Of a stretch of 64,000 nt of DNA, positions 28,376-38,340 are shown piece after piece. The DNA comes from Verrucomicrobia bacterium LW23 (lineage in GTDB: Bacteria; Verrucomicrobiota; Verrucomicrobiia; Methylacidiphilales; UBA1321). The notes below the pieces were generated by a model. That model was given only the letters and a program-made list of their open reading frames with translations. It did not search any database and was not told the DNA's origin. The stretch's first letter is position 1; the number at the start of each line of letters is the position of its first letter. The position numbers and the translations under genes are program-made. The stretch lies in the NCBI GenBank assembly GCA_003054695.1, contig QAZA01000025.1:267955-331954 (forward strand), written 5' to 3'.

Positions 28376-28528
28376 TGCATCGGCAAAGATCTATTTGGGC
28401 ATTAGACGTGTATGGACAGGGAGTTTCCGAGAACCTCGAAGAGGTTGTCAGAGCCTTGCGAACATCTGTTCTTGAACTGCCATAATCCTAAAATAGATCA
28501 TTGCCTCAATACTAGTCGGCCCCAGCGC

Positions 28529-29803
28529 TCAGCCTGATGCGTGGGGAAGCCGGGCAGTGCTCTTGCGGCGGTAAGCGGAGGGGGTGGTGCCGAGGGTGCG
28601 TTTGAAGGCGACGCTCAGGTACTCCGGGTAGGTAAAGCCGGAGGCTGCGGCGACTTCCTCCAGGCTAAGCTTTGTTTCGCGCAGGAGGCGTTGGGCGCGG
28701 GCAAGGCGTGTGTGCAGAATCTCCTCGTGCGGGGTGCGGCCCAGCGCTTTGCTAAAACGTTTTTCCAGCACGCGACGGGACAGAGGAACCACGCGCAGCA
28801 CGTCGCCCACATTAATCGGCGCATCCGCGTCGCACGCGTGCTTGCGGATGAACCGAAGCGCCCGCGCAATCGCCGGGTCCTCCACCGCCAGCACGTCTGT
28901 CGATTGCCGCGCGTGCACGCCCAGCGGCGCGATCAGCCGGCCCCCCGCTGCGTCCGGCGCGCCCGAAGCGCACTCCCCGCGCATCATCGCCTCCAGCAAC
29001 GACGCCGCCTCGTAGCCCGTGCGGCGAGAGTCCGGAATAATGCTGGAGAGCGGCGGCGTGGAGAGCTCGCACAGCAGCTCGTCGTCGTCCATGCCCAGCA
29101 CCGCCACGTCCTCCGGCACGGCCAGGCCGGCGGCACGGCACGCCTCCAGCACGGCGCGGCCGAGCACGTCGTACCCGGCAAAGACTCCGGCCGGCTTCTC
29201 GAGTGCGCGCAGCCAGTCCACCAGCAAGGCGTGGGAGCGCGCGGGGTCGTCGGCACCGGGCGCCTGCTGCGGCGGCGAAGGTGGGACAAACTCGGCCATG
29301 CTAAGCCCGGCCTCCGGCCCCGCCTCCTCCACCAGCGCCCGAAACGCCCGCGCACGGTGCCGCGACCACGCAAACCGGGCGTCCCCACAGTAGGCCAGGC
29401 GCCGAAAGCCACGCTCCCGCAAGTGCTGCACCGCCAGCCGGGCGATGGCCGCGTCATCCGTCTCTACCCAGGGGTACTGCGGCGCAAACCGGCCGGCGCT
29501 CACGTCTACGGCAGGCAGCCCGGTACGCTGCACGGCAAGGGCAATCTCCGGGCTCTCCATACGCGCGATGATGCCATCCCCGTGCCAGCCGGCAAGCCAC
29601 GCGGGCGGGGCGGCTCCCCTGCCTTGCTCCACAAAGGAGAACGCCCAGGTCCCCCGCTCCCGCGCAAAGGCGTGCACGCCGTGCAACAGCCCGCGCGCAT
29701 AGGCGTTGGATGTCTCAATGATAAGCGCCACATGAAAGCCGGGGGGACGTGCCTGCCGGGCCGGTCGTGGGGACCGGGCAGTGGTGGCGCGGGGAGGTTT
29801 CAC
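28529..29803 (-). CDS. XylR-type regulator: LacI-like sensor with AraC DNA-binding domain
   Basis: 424 residues. The N-terminal part is a periplasmic-binding-like sensor (VALIIETSNAYARGLLHGVH; VAVLGMDDDELLCELSTPPL). The C-terminal 105 residues are an AraC double helix-turn-helix (INVGDVLRVVPLSRRVLEKR ... LEEVAAASGFTYPEYLSVAF), giving the architecture of the xylose activator XylR. Divergent from the DUF6807 catabolic cluster, the likely target. Ligand unknown, probably a sugar. Confidence 0.88.
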   Translation of the reverse strand: MKPPRATTARSPRPARQARPPGFHVALIIETSNAYARGLLHGVHAFARERGTWAFSFVEQGRGAAPPAWLAGWHGDGIIARMESPEIALAVQRTGLPAVDVSAGRFAPQYPWVETDDAAIARLAVQHLRERGFRRLAYCGDARFAWSRHRARAFRALVEEAGPEAGLSMAEFVPPSPPQQAPGADDPARSHALLVDWLRALEKPAGVFAGYDVLGRAVLEACRAAGLAVPEDVAVLGMDDDELLCELSTPPLSSIIPDSRRTGYEAASLLEAMMRGECASGAPDAAGGRLIAPLGVHARQSTDVLAVEDPAIARALRFIRKHACDADAPINVGDVLRVVPLSRRVLEKRFSKALGRTPHEEILHTRLARAQRLLRETKLSLEEVAAASGFTYPEYLSVAFKRTLGTTPSAYRRKSTARLPHASG

Positions 29804-29983
29804 GAAGGGTATCGTGCACCGAAGGCAGGCGTTCGTAAAGATTCAGGCAAGAATTTCGAGCGCTTCCCTCTTTAGTGTGCGCTATGCGGTAAAAAATCTC
29901 AAATTTTAGACGCGAAGTCTCATGGAATCCGCAGTCTCAGGCCTGTATCCTGTGTCAACGATCAGAAGCAATTGCACTCCCCT

Positions 29984-30931
29984 ATGCTTACTCCTTCACA
30001 CTACTCCAGCCCCCTCCACATCCGCGCCGACGCCACCGGGCAGCGCCTGGACGTGCTCCGTCCCGGCCTCTCCGCACCCGTTCTGGTTCAGCACGCCCCC
30101 CGAGGTCGTCGCCCCTACATCCACCCCATTACCGCGCCGGATGGCGATGGCACGCTTACCGAGGACGCGCCGGAGCACCACCCGTGGCAACACGGCCTCT
30201 ACACCGGGCTTAACGATGTCAACGGCGCCGGCTTCTGGAAGGAGGGCCTCGACCCGGGATCCCCGGACGGAACCTTTGCGCCGCGCCCGCTCTGTGTCAC
30301 CATAGCCAAGGGCCCCCGCGTGGCATGGGAGGTGTGCGCCGACTGGCACGCTCCGGGCGGTACCCGGCTGCTGACCGAAACACAAGCCTGGGCGATGGAA
30401 GACCGCACCAGCACCCTGGTGCTGGACGTCACCTGGACGCTGCGCGCGGCCATCCCCCTTACGTTCGGCCAGTACGCCTACGGCGGCCTTTTCCTTCGCA
30501 TGCCCTGGCGCCCCGAGACGCACGGGCAGGTGCTTAACAGCCAGGGCCATGCCTCGCAGCCCGCCGCCGAGGCGCAGCCGGCCCGCTGGGTGGCGCTGAG
30601 CATGCCCATCCCCGACCGCACCGCGGGCCCCGGCGCCCCATGCGGCATCGCCTTCCTGGATCACCCGGACAACCCGGCACAGCCCTGCCCGTGGCGGGTG
30701 GACGCCAATCTGGGCATCTCCCCGTCGCGCAGCATTGCCGGTGCCTGGGAGCTGGGAGCTGGCGAAGCCGCCACCTGCCGCTACCGCCTGGTGGCCTTTA
30801 CCGGGGCGATCGATGCGGCATTTGTTGAGGCGCAATGGACGTCCTTTGCCGCTACGACCGCCGCGATCGCCTCGACCGCGACGCCCGACGCCGTTGCATC
30901 CCACACAGCCACAACCCGTTCCGTGGTCTGA
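29984..30931 (+). CDS. DUF6807 (PmoA-family) protein
   Basis: 315 residues from the ATG at 29984 (a TTG at 29972 is also in frame). It has the family's conserved histidines: RRPYIHPI, DHPWQHG-like EHHPWQHGLYTGLNDVNGAG, the long beta-sandwich, and CGIAFLDHPDNPAQP near the C-terminus. DUF6807 proteins were named after a gene near methane monooxygenase but usually sit in carbohydrate clusters; the activity is unknown. First of three co-directional genes (DUF6807, hydroxyacid dehydrogenase, Gfo/Idh/MocA). Confidence 0.82.
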   Translation: MLTPSHYSSPLHIRADATGQRLDVLRPGLSAPVLVQHAPRGRRPYIHPITAPDGDGTLTEDAPEHHPWQHGLYTGLNDVNGAGFWKEGLDPGSPDGTFAPRPLCVTIAKGPRVAWEVCADWHAPGGTRLLTETQAWAMEDRTSTLVLDVTWTLRAAIPLTFGQYAYGGLFLRMPWRPETHGQVLNSQGHASQPAAEAQPARWVALSMPIPDRTAGPGAPCGIAFLDHPDNPAQPCPWRVDANLGISPSRSIAGAWELGAGEAATCRYRLVAFTGAIDAAFVEAQWTSFAATTAAIASTATPDAVASHTATTRSVV

Positions 30932-30962
30932 TCTGAATCCGCCTTCCCTCCTCTCCCCATCC

Positions 30963-32009
30963 ATGCACTCCGTCATCCTCACCAATTACAACTTCGACTC
31001 CACATGGCCCCTGGCCGCGGACCACGCGCACGCAGTGTGGCGGGCGCAGGGCGGCACTGTGGAGTTCATCCGCCAGGCCGAGGGAGATGCGCGCCCGGCC
31101 GGCGAGCTGATCGCCCACCCCGGCAAGGTAACCCGCCTGATAAGCTTTGACGTGGCGCTGACCGACACATGCCTGGACGCCATGCCCGCCCTGCGCGAGG
31201 TGGCCGCAACCGGCAACTACCCGCTGGGCAAGGAAAATGCCGACGCCCTGGCCGCCCGGCTGGCTTCGCGCGGCATCCGCCTGGTGCGCCACACCAGCGA
31301 GGGCTACTGGGGCCAGTCCGTCTCCGAGTTCGGCCTGGCGCTGACGCTGGCCGCCCTGCGGCGCATCCCCCAAACGCACCACAGCATCCTGGCAAGCCAC
31401 GACGAATGGGACTACCATTACCGCGGCGCGGGAACGCAAGCCGTTCGTGGCGCGCAGTTTGGCGATGACGACCGGTTCACCTCCGGCACGCTGGAGGGCA
31501 AGCGGGTACGCGTCGTTGGCGCGGGCAACATCGCCAGCCGCTACGCCTCCTTCGCCCACTTTATGGGGGCGGATGTCGCGGCGTGGGATCCCTTTGCGAC
31601 AGAGCCCTGCTTTCACCGGGCCGGTGTGCGCCGAGAGCATTTTCTGGATCGCCTGGTGCAGGACGCCGAGATTTTTGCGCCCATGGTACCGCTGACACCC
31701 GGCACGCGCGGCCTCGTTACCGCCGCGCACATCGACGCCCTGCCCACAGGCGCCCTCGTTGTGCTCGTTACCCGCGCCTGCGTGGTGGACATGCCCGCCC
31801 TGCGCCGCCGTGTGCTGGCCGACGAACTGGCCCTGGCGGCCGATGTCTTCGACATCGAACCCGTGCCGCTAGATGACCCGCTGCTGGGCCGCCCCAACGT
31901 GGTGCACACTCCCCACAACGCCGGTCGCACCCGGCAATCCAACCACCGCTTTGCGGAGGTATTGCTGGATCAATTTGCACCCGTTGCCGAGGCAGGGGGC
32001 GCCCGCTAG
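30963..32009 (+). CDS. D-isomer-specific 2-hydroxyacid dehydrogenase family protein
   Basis: 348 residues from the ATG at 30963. NAD-binding motif VRVVGAGNIASRYASFAHFM, the substrate Arg in LVVLVTRACVVDMPALRRRV (the family usually has NxxRG), and a C-terminal active-site His region PNVVHTPHNAGRTRQSNHRF. It probably acts on a sugar-derived hydroxy or keto acid. 31 bp after DUF6807. Confidence 0.82.
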   Translation: MHSVILTNYNFDSTWPLAADHAHAVWRAQGGTVEFIRQAEGDARPAGELIAHPGKVTRLISFDVALTDTCLDAMPALREVAATGNYPLGKENADALAARLASRGIRLVRHTSEGYWGQSVSEFGLALTLAALRRIPQTHHSILASHDEWDYHYRGAGTQAVRGAQFGDDDRFTSGTLEGKRVRVVGAGNIASRYASFAHFMGADVAAWDPFATEPCFHRAGVRREHFLDRLVQDAEIFAPMVPLTPGTRGLVTAAHIDALPTGALVVLVTRACVVDMPALRRRVLADELALAADVFDIEPVPLDDPLLGRPNVVHTPHNAGRTRQSNHRFAEVLLDQFAPVAEAGGAR

Positions 32010-32104
32010 ATCGGATTAAGTACAGGTGTAATCATTAAGACACAGGGTCCCGAATGAGAGTCCAAAGCTTGCCAAGCCGCCTGCTCTGACAATCTTTCCT
32101 TTCC

Positions 32105-32251
32105 CCCCGTTGCGTACGTTGCGTTTCAGTCCTTTGCGACCGTTGCGTGAAAATCCGTCAGGACTTTGCCCGGCCACAGGGTGAAGCGATCCGTGGAGCA
32201 GACTTTCACGCAACGGTCGCAACGGACTGAAACGCAACGTACGCAACGGGG
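32105..32251. repeat. Large palindrome with internally repeated arms (palindrome 3)
   Basis: Arms of 48 nt each (32105-32152 and 32204-32251), nearly identical as reverse complements, around a 51-nt loop. Each arm contains four near-copies of CGTTGCGT at 8-10 nt phase. It lies between co-directional genes and could also end transcription from the upstream gene. Confidence 0.85.
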
Positions 32252-32389
32252 TAAACTTGAGCAGGCCTTTCTCTAACTCACGGGTCAGCTTTGTACAGCG
32301 GTCACACAGTATGCATCCGCCCTTAAACCGCTCCAGGCAACGCCGCGCGGCGCCGTCATCCCGACATCCATCACTTCTTCACTACCGCC

Positions 32390-33520
32390 ATGTCCACCAC
32401 CAGTATTGTCAACATCGCCATCGTCGGCCTCGGTTTCGGGGCGGAGTTCATCCCCATTTACCAGGCCCACCCTAACGCGCGGCTGGTTGCCGTTTGCCAG
32501 CGAGATCCGGCCAAACTGGCCGCGCTCCGGCAGGCGTTTGGCATTCCCAAAGGTTACACCAGCTACGCCGAGCTTTTGGCCGACCCGGAAATCGACGCCG
32601 TTCACATCAACACGCCCATCCCCGATCACGCGGCGCAAACCCTTGTCGCCCTGGCCGCCGGCAAACACGTGGCGTGCACCGTGCCCATGGCCACCACTGT
32701 GGAGGATTGCCGCAAGATCGTGGAACTGAGCGCGGCCACCGGCCTGCGGTACATGATGATGGAAACCGTCGTCTACTCGCGCGAGTTCCTCTACGTCAAA
32801 GACTTATACGAGAGCGGCGAGCTGGGCAAACTGCAGTTTATGCAGGCCAGCCACCAGCAGGACATGGACGGCTGGCCCCACTACTGGCCCGGCCTGCCGC
32901 CCATGTGGTACGCCACCCACTGCGTCGGGCCCATGCTGGCCCTAACCAACGCGCGCGCCGAGCACGTCTCCTGCTACGGCTCCGGCACCATCCGGCCGGA
33001 GCTGGCGGCGGCGTACGGCTCGCCCTTTGCGGTGGAGTCGGCGCACCTCAAGCTGCGCGGCTCCGATCTCTCCGCGCGCATCGTCCGCTCGCTCTTCGAC
33101 ACGGCGCGGCAGTATCGCGAGTCGATCGACGTCTACGGCTCGCGCAAGTCCTTCGAGTGGTCGCTCATCGAGCACGAACCGCACATCCTGCACACCGCCA
33201 AACGGCCCGAGCCGGAGATCCCCAGCCGCGTTACCGTCCCGGACTACGCCCACCGCCTCCCCGAGGGCCTGCGCCCCTACACCACCGAAGGCGTCTACGA
33301 CACCGCCGCCAACATGCACCTGAGCTTTACCCAGGGCTCCGGCCACGGCGGCTCGCATCCCCATCTGGCCCACGAGTTTGTGAGCGCGCTGGTGGAAGGC
33401 CGCGACCCCCGCCCCAACGCCCCCGCCAGCGCCAACTGGACCTGCGTCGGCCTCTGCGCCCATCAATCCGCCCTGGCCGGCGGGCAACGCGTTGATCTGC
33501 CGGAGTTTACGCTGGGATAA
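32390..33520 (+). CDS. Gfo/Idh/MocA-family oxidoreductase
   Basis: 376 residues. Rossmann motif IAIVGLGFGAEFIPIYQAHP, then INTPIPDHAAQTLVALAAGK. The usual catalytic EKP is replaced by CTVPMATT, so the canonical lysine is absent, as in some subfamilies. C-terminal domain with YATHCVGPMLALTN and HPHLAHEFVSALVEG. Third gene of the cluster with DUF6807 and the dehydrogenase; probably sugar or sugar-acid metabolism. Confidence 0.85.
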   Translation: MSTTSIVNIAIVGLGFGAEFIPIYQAHPNARLVAVCQRDPAKLAALRQAFGIPKGYTSYAELLADPEIDAVHINTPIPDHAAQTLVALAAGKHVACTVPMATTVEDCRKIVELSAATGLRYMMMETVVYSREFLYVKDLYESGELGKLQFMQASHQQDMDGWPHYWPGLPPMWYATHCVGPMLALTNARAEHVSCYGSGTIRPELAAAYGSPFAVESAHLKLRGSDLSARIVRSLFDTARQYRESIDVYGSRKSFEWSLIEHEPHILHTAKRPEPEIPSRVTVPDYAHRLPEGLRPYTTEGVYDTAANMHLSFTQGSGHGGSHPHLAHEFVSALVEGRDPRPNAPASANWTCVGLCAHQSALAGGQRVDLPEFTLG

Positions 33521-33620
33521 GGAGTCTGACCCGGGACATTAGAGTAATTCGCACAGTTATCTGTCCTTTATGCGGAGCTGATTCTAGGGCTATGGGTGCG
33601 CTGAAACGGAGGGAGCAATA

Positions 33621-33638
33621 GAGGCTGTCGACAGCCTC
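33621..33638. repeat. Two IS5-type ends fused head to head
   Basis: GAGGCTGTCGACAGCCTC is a perfect 18-bp palindrome and equals two copies of the end GAGGCTGTCGACA overlapping in their self-complementary TGTCGACA core, preceded by TA. It may be an element reduced to its ends. Confidence 0.5.
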
Positions 33639-33742
33639 TCGATCACCAATCATATCTCCTTTAGCGTTCGCTTCGAAGTGGTATTGGTTCAGCGTCAAAT
33701 GGAAAAATCGTCGAGAGGAGATAATGACGAGCCGGGCGGTGG

Positions 33743-34376
33743 TTATTGCGTGTGTTGAGGTTGGGGCTGAGATTGGTTTTGCTGCTGATGCTGCTGGCGC
33801 TGGCGTTTGCGTTGATCTCGGGCGGCGGCGAGTTTGGTGTTGCGTTGGGAGAAGATGGTAGTATCGCGGCCGTGGAGTTTGTCGTGCGGGGTGACGTATC
33901 CGATGGCGCTGTGGAGTCGGACGGAGTTGTAGTGGGTGACGAAGGCGTCGACGGTGCGGCGGCCGTCGTCGTGGGTGAGCGGGGTTTGGGTGCGTATGGC
34001 GTTGGTTTTGAGGGTCTTATGCCAACGCTCGAGTTTTCCGTTGGACTGCGGGTAGTAAGGGGAGGTGCGGACGTGGGTCATGCCGGTGACGCGGATGAAT
34101 TCCTTGAAATCGCGGGCGATGAACCGCGGGCCATTGTCGCTGATGATGCGGGGGGGTGACGCCGGGGTGGCGTTCCAAAGCGGCCTGCAGGATGATCTCG
34201 ATCTCAGTCTCTGTCATGGACTTACGCAGATCCCCGTGGACGATGGCGCGGGAGTAGCCGTCGAGAACGGAGGCGAGGTAATGGAAGGTGCCAGAGATGT
34301 TAATATAAGAGACATCGATATGCCAATGTTAGTGCGGCGCAAGGGGTTGCACAAAGCCGGTCTCCCCATGCACACC
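33743..34376 (-). pseudogene. IS3-type (rve) transposase, broken
   Basis: Translates as HWHIDVSYINISGTFHYLAS, then LQAALERHPGVTP, and in the next frame MTHVRTSPYYPQSNGKLERW, i.e. the integrase core with the first Asp, the SDNGPRF Asp region and the Glu in GKLERW. A TAA stop at 34329-34331 and a frameshift in a run of seven G (34150-34156) break it. N-terminal DNA-binding parts are missing; the C-terminus ends in a Gln-rich tail. Not functional. Confidence 0.8.
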
Positions 34377-34596
34377 TAAAAAATAAATTAAAATAGAGTT
34401 TGTTAGTCCTCTATAACAAACGGAAGTGCTTATCGGAGAGAGAGTAGCCGAAAAAGTTCGAAACTCGAAAGATTAGTAAACCCCAGGCACACCTGAAAAC
34501 GAACCGGGTTTTGGTTCGGAGATGTATAGTGATTTATTTGCTGAAGCATTCCCGGATTCAGAGGGGAATTGGAATGGTGGTTGGTGCCTAGGTTTC

Positions 34597-36017
34597 GTGG
34601 ATTCCGGCTGGTCGCTACCAATCCTCCCGCATCCGCGAAATTCCATCTATTTATGGGGATCGAGGCCGGAAATCGATAAAATTCGCATCTGTTTTTGAGC
34701 TGCCGGAAGGCCAGATTTCATTCGCCCGACGGACCCCAGAGAAAAGCGCTATGCAAAAATGTCGTGCTTGAGCCAGACTCCTCTGAAAACCGCATTTTCG
34801 AAGCATTCCAGTCGGAGCAACCAAACCCTACCCAAAATCCGCCAGTTTGGCCATTCTGATCAGTGCCATTTATGTCATTTTTCGCCCATAATCCATTGCT
34901 CGCATTTTTAGTTTATGTCACACATTCCGCACTGCTTCGCCAGATCGCCTATTTGGAAGAAGAGAACAGAATCCTGCGGTCCCGGTTGGAAACTATCTAA
35001 ACCACACCGGCGGAACGCTCGGTCCTCGTCCGCCTTGGAGCGCCGTTGGGCAGCTCGATCCGAGAAGTCCTCGGCATTGTCCACTACAAGACGTTCCAGC
35101 AATGGGTTCGGAGAGAACGAGATGGAACAAATGTGAAATCAATGCCTCGCAAACCTGGCCGGCCTACCATTTCTCCAGATGTCACGGCACTGATTTTGCG
35201 CATGGCTAAAGAGAACGCCTGGGGCTATGCCCGTATCGGAGGCGAACTCAAGAAGCTCGGCATTACAGTGGCCAATAATACCATAAAAAAGACCTTGATT
35301 ATCAACGGTTTCCATCCATCTCCCTGGAGGGTGCGGGGCGACTGGGACCTCTTCATCCGCATGCACATGGAGACATTGTGGGCAACGGACTTTTTCACCA
35401 AAGACATCTGGACGGCAAGCGGTAAGGTCACTTTTTACGTGCTTTTCTTTATCCACGTGGGAAGCAGGCGCGTCCATATCGCGGGTGCCTCCTGCAACCC
35501 CACCGGGCCCTGGGTCGAGCAACAAGCTCGAAATCTGGTGATGGACTTGCAGGATCGCGGTGAGAAGGTCTCGTATCTCCTGCGCGATGGAGATACCAAA
35601 TTCACTCAAGCGTTTGACGAAGTTTTCAAGTCAAAAAGCTGCCTCGGGAATCTCCCAACCTCAACGCCTTCGCGGAGCGGTTCGTCCAGACCATCAAGAA
35701 TGAATGCTTGAGGCATTTTGTGGTCTTTGGGCAGAAGCACTTGGAATACTTGCTGCGGGAATTCGCGTCCTACTACAACACCGTCCGGCCGCACCAGGGA
35801 ATTGCAAACAGGACGATCGGCAACATCATTCCGTTTCCAACTCAGGCCGCCCCGCCCCGTCCGGGAGACGTTCGGTGTGAGGCTCGCTTAGGCGGACTTT
35901 TGCGCCATTATTCGCGAAAAGCAGCATAAAACTAAAACAATTCTGGAGATTTTTTTGTGTTTTGTTAGGCACTCAACATCAACAACTTCCAAGGGATATT
36001 ATTTTTTGCATAGTACG
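34597..36017 (+). mobile_element. Insertion sequence, degenerate copy 1 of a family seen four times here
   Basis: The left noncoding part (about 34597-34900) recurs at 36035-36330. The right end (about 35900-36017, through CGCCATTATTCGCGAAAAGC to TTTTTTGCATAG.ACG) recurs at 36525, 50357 and 63668. The transposase inside is broken. The stretch 34377-34596 before it holds no gene that I can see. Confidence 0.7.
34940..35929 (+). pseudogene. rve_3-type integrase-core transposase, broken
   Basis: Reads LLRQIAYLEEENRILRSRLE, then a TAA at 34998-35000, then on through the HTH (KPGRPTISPDVTALILRMAK) and the DDE core (LWATDFFTKDIWTASGKVTF; YLLRDGDTKFTQAFDE). Compared with the copy at 49888, a 16-nt deletion near 35630 shifts the frame; the end FASYYNTVRPHQGIANRT to LLRHYSRKAA is in the next frame. 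Non-functional without repair or recombination. Confidence 0.8.
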
Positions 36018-36034
36018 CATTAGCCGCCAGGGTT

Positions 36035-36525
36035 CCTGGATTCTTCACATCTTCCCGCATCCGCGAAATTCCATCTATTTATGGGTCAAAAGGCATGAAG
36101 TCGATCAGATTCGCATCTATTCTTGAACTGCCGGAAGGCCAGATTTCATCCGCCCCGGCAGACTCCATAGAAAAGCGCTATGCAAAAATGTTGTGCTGGC
36201 GCCGCATTCCTCTGAAACTGCATATTTGAAGCAATCCGGTTGGAGCAATTATTTGATACCAAAATCCGCCAGCTTTGGCCATTCTGATCGGTCCCTTTAT
36301 GTCGTTCTGCTCCCGTAACCCGACCATCAGCAACATCATTACGTTTCCAACTCAGGCAGTGCCACCCCGGCCAGAAGAGGTTCAAAGCACCGCCAAATTG
36401 GGTGGTTTGCCGCGCCATTATTCGCGAAAAGCGGCATAAAATTGGAACGATTCCGGCGGTTTTCGGCGTTTTGTTAAGCGCTTATTATCAACAGGTTGCA
36501 ACGGAACAAGGTTTTTGCACAGGAC
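36035..36525 (+). mobile_element. Internally deleted copy 2 of the same insertion sequence
   Basis: The left noncoding part (starting near CCCGCATCCGCGAAATTCC) is joined directly at about 36330 to the last 30 codons of the transposase (GNIITFPTQAVPPRPEE to RHYSRKAA) and the right end. Its right end cuts the IS1182-type gene that follows. Confidence 0.75.
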
Positions 36526-37442
36526 GGGGCGGCAAGGATGAGCTGGCTGCCGTCGGCGTCAACAGCGGCCTGGGCGTTGTAGCTTTGGGTGACACTGTGG
36601 CTGGTGCTTTTGCGCATCACGCGGCTGTCGGGATCGGTGAGGTTGCTTTGGGCGCGGGCGTCGGTCTCCAGCTGGCCGGGCAGGCTCGGGGGCGGCCCGG
36701 GAGGGCGACCGCCCCGGCCGCCGCGCTCGCGGCGCCGGCGATGAGCGTCGACTTGGATCTCGTGCTGCGCCTGGGCGGCCTCCAGGCGCTCCTGCGCCCG
36801 GGCTTTGAGCCTCTCCTGCGCCTGTTGCATCGAGGCGATGAGGGCTTCGCGCCGGACGATTTCCTTCGGCAGCGCGGGATCGCGAGGGCGGTTGTCCGCA
36901 TCCGCCGCCTCGGCCTGCGCCAGCAGGTCGCCCACATCCGCGCGCAGCTTCGCCTCCAGCTCCTGCGCCCGCGCCAGGGTGAGGTTGTTGTCTTTGCTGG
37001 CATTGGCCCGCAGGTGCGTGCCGTCGATGCTCACGTTGCCTACCGACAGCAGCTTCATCTCCCGCGCCAGCTCCAGCACACGCACAAAACACTCCGCTAT
37101 CGCTCCCAGGTTGCGACGCCGAAACTCGCAGATCGTCGCGTGATCCGGATGCAGATTGGCGCACAAATACCGCACCCCGATATCCCGATACGTCGCCTGC
37201 TCAATGCGCCGAGACCCGAATATCCCACGCGTATAACAATAGATCAGCAACGCCAGCATCATATGCGGCGGATACTGCTCCTTACCCGCCCCTCGCGGAT
37301 GCCCCATCGCAAACGCCCGCACGTCCATCATCCCCGCCGCCTCGATGATGAAATGCACAGGATCGCTCTCCTCCACCCAGTCCCGCATATCCACCGGCAA
37401 CAGCAACGCTGTCTCCCGATCCACCACTTTATACCGTGTCAT
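36474..37442 (-). pseudogene. IS1182-family transposase, C-terminus lost
   Basis: 322 codons from the ATG at 37442. The family N-terminus is intact (LLLPVDMRDWVEESDPVHFI; IFGSRRIEQATYRDIGVRYL; VSIDGTHLRANASKDN with the first DDE Asp; DPDSRVMR). At about 36525 the sequence passes into the right end of the neighbouring IS, so the last native codons are VDADGSQLILAA. The remaining catalytic Asp and Glu are absent, so it is inactive. Confidence 0.85.
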
Positions 37443-37500
37443 CTCTTCCCTCTTTACCTCCTTTTCACTCCTCCCTCAAACTAAACCCGACAGGCTCCTA

Positions 37501-38340
37501 GAACCTATCTCAAAACTGTTTGAGATAAATGAGGATCGATGCAAGTTGAACAAAGCCAAGAAAATTGGCGGGATAATACTCAAATCGTGTGATAACTCTT
37601 CGTTGCCAGTGTAACCAGGCGAAGAACCGTTCGACCATCCATCGTCTTTTATATCTTCGTAATGCTCTTCCGTCCTGGGTTTTATTTTCTGGTTTACGAT
37701 TTTTGCGATGAGGAGCTATCATCTCAACGCCTTGATCCTCTAACTCTTTGTCAAGTTGATCACTATCATAAGCTTTATCACCAATTAAGTGCTCTGGCTT
37801 GACCTCCAACATATAGAAGTCAAAGGATAACTGAACGCACGTGACTTCATGGTGGTTGGCCGCGCATGTGGCGACAGAAAGCGGAAGTCCGTCTCGATTA
37901 ACGATTGCCATGATTTTGACTCCCTTTCCGCGCCGAGTTGGTCCAATTTCCTTGCCACCTCCTTTTGCGCTGGAGAAAGTGCCATCAATATAACATTCGT
38001 CAGTCTTTATTTTACCATGTTGTCTGAGTTCGTTGGCTAAGGAGCAAAGTACATTGCGCAACACTTCCTTTTTGCACCAATCTTGAAAGCGCCGATGCAC
38101 TGTTTTGTAGTTAGGAAAGTATTGAGGTAGATGCCTCCATCGTGCTCCTGTATTTAATATCCAGAGAACAGCGTCAAGAACTTCACGCGTCGGCACTGGT
38201 TTTCGGCCCGGACGAATGTCTGGCAAATTCTCTTCAGGAAAATGAACTCGAACCCTTTCCCATTGAGCATCAGTAAGTTCCATTGCTTTTATACAGCAAT
38301 TTCAATGCCATCTTCACCGCACTGGAATCGAGATAGGTTC
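37501..38340 (-). mobile_element. IS5-family insertion sequence, apparently intact (840 bp)
   Basis: Ends GAACCTATCTC and the exact reverse complement GAGATAGGTTC, flanked on both sides by TA within CTAG. Contains one complete transposase gene. The only element in the window that looks able to move. Confidence 0.85.
37510..38283 (-). CDS. IS5-family transposase
   Basis: 257 residues, full length for the family. LTDAQWERVRVHFPE at the N-terminus; DDE residues in DECYIDGTFSSAKGGG, LIGDKAYDSDQLDKEL and RRWMVERFFAWLHW. No frameshift. The reading frame starts 57 bp inside the right inverted repeat and ends 9 bp from the left one. Noticeably AT-richer than the flanking IS1182 gene, suggesting recent arrival. 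Confidence 0.92.
   Translation of the reverse strand: MELTDAQWERVRVHFPEENLPDIRPGRKPVPTREVLDAVLWILNTGARWRHLPQYFPNYKTVHRRFQDWCKKEVLRNVLCSLANELRQHGKIKTDECYIDGTFSSAKGGGKEIGPTRRGKGVKIMAIVNRDGLPLSVATCAANHHEVTCVQLSFDFYMLEVKPEHLIGDKAYDSDQLDKELEDQGVEMIAPHRKNRKPENKTQDGRALRRYKRRWMVERFFAWLHWQRRVITRFEYYPANFLGFVQLASILIYLKQF

Noticed and set aside
32105..32251. CRISPR-like reading of the repeated words in the palindrome arms
   Set aside because: Units are 8-10 nt without spacers and are arranged as two complementary arms; no cas genes are present.
33522..33541. GGAGTCTGACCCGGGACA right after the oxidoreductase stop, resembling an IS3-type end
   Set aside because: No matching opposite end was found in the window, so the boundary of the broken IS3-type element stays undefined.
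34377..34596. Possible small gene in the AT-rich gap
   Set aside because: Only short unrelated frames without ribosome binding sites; probably IS debris or spacer.
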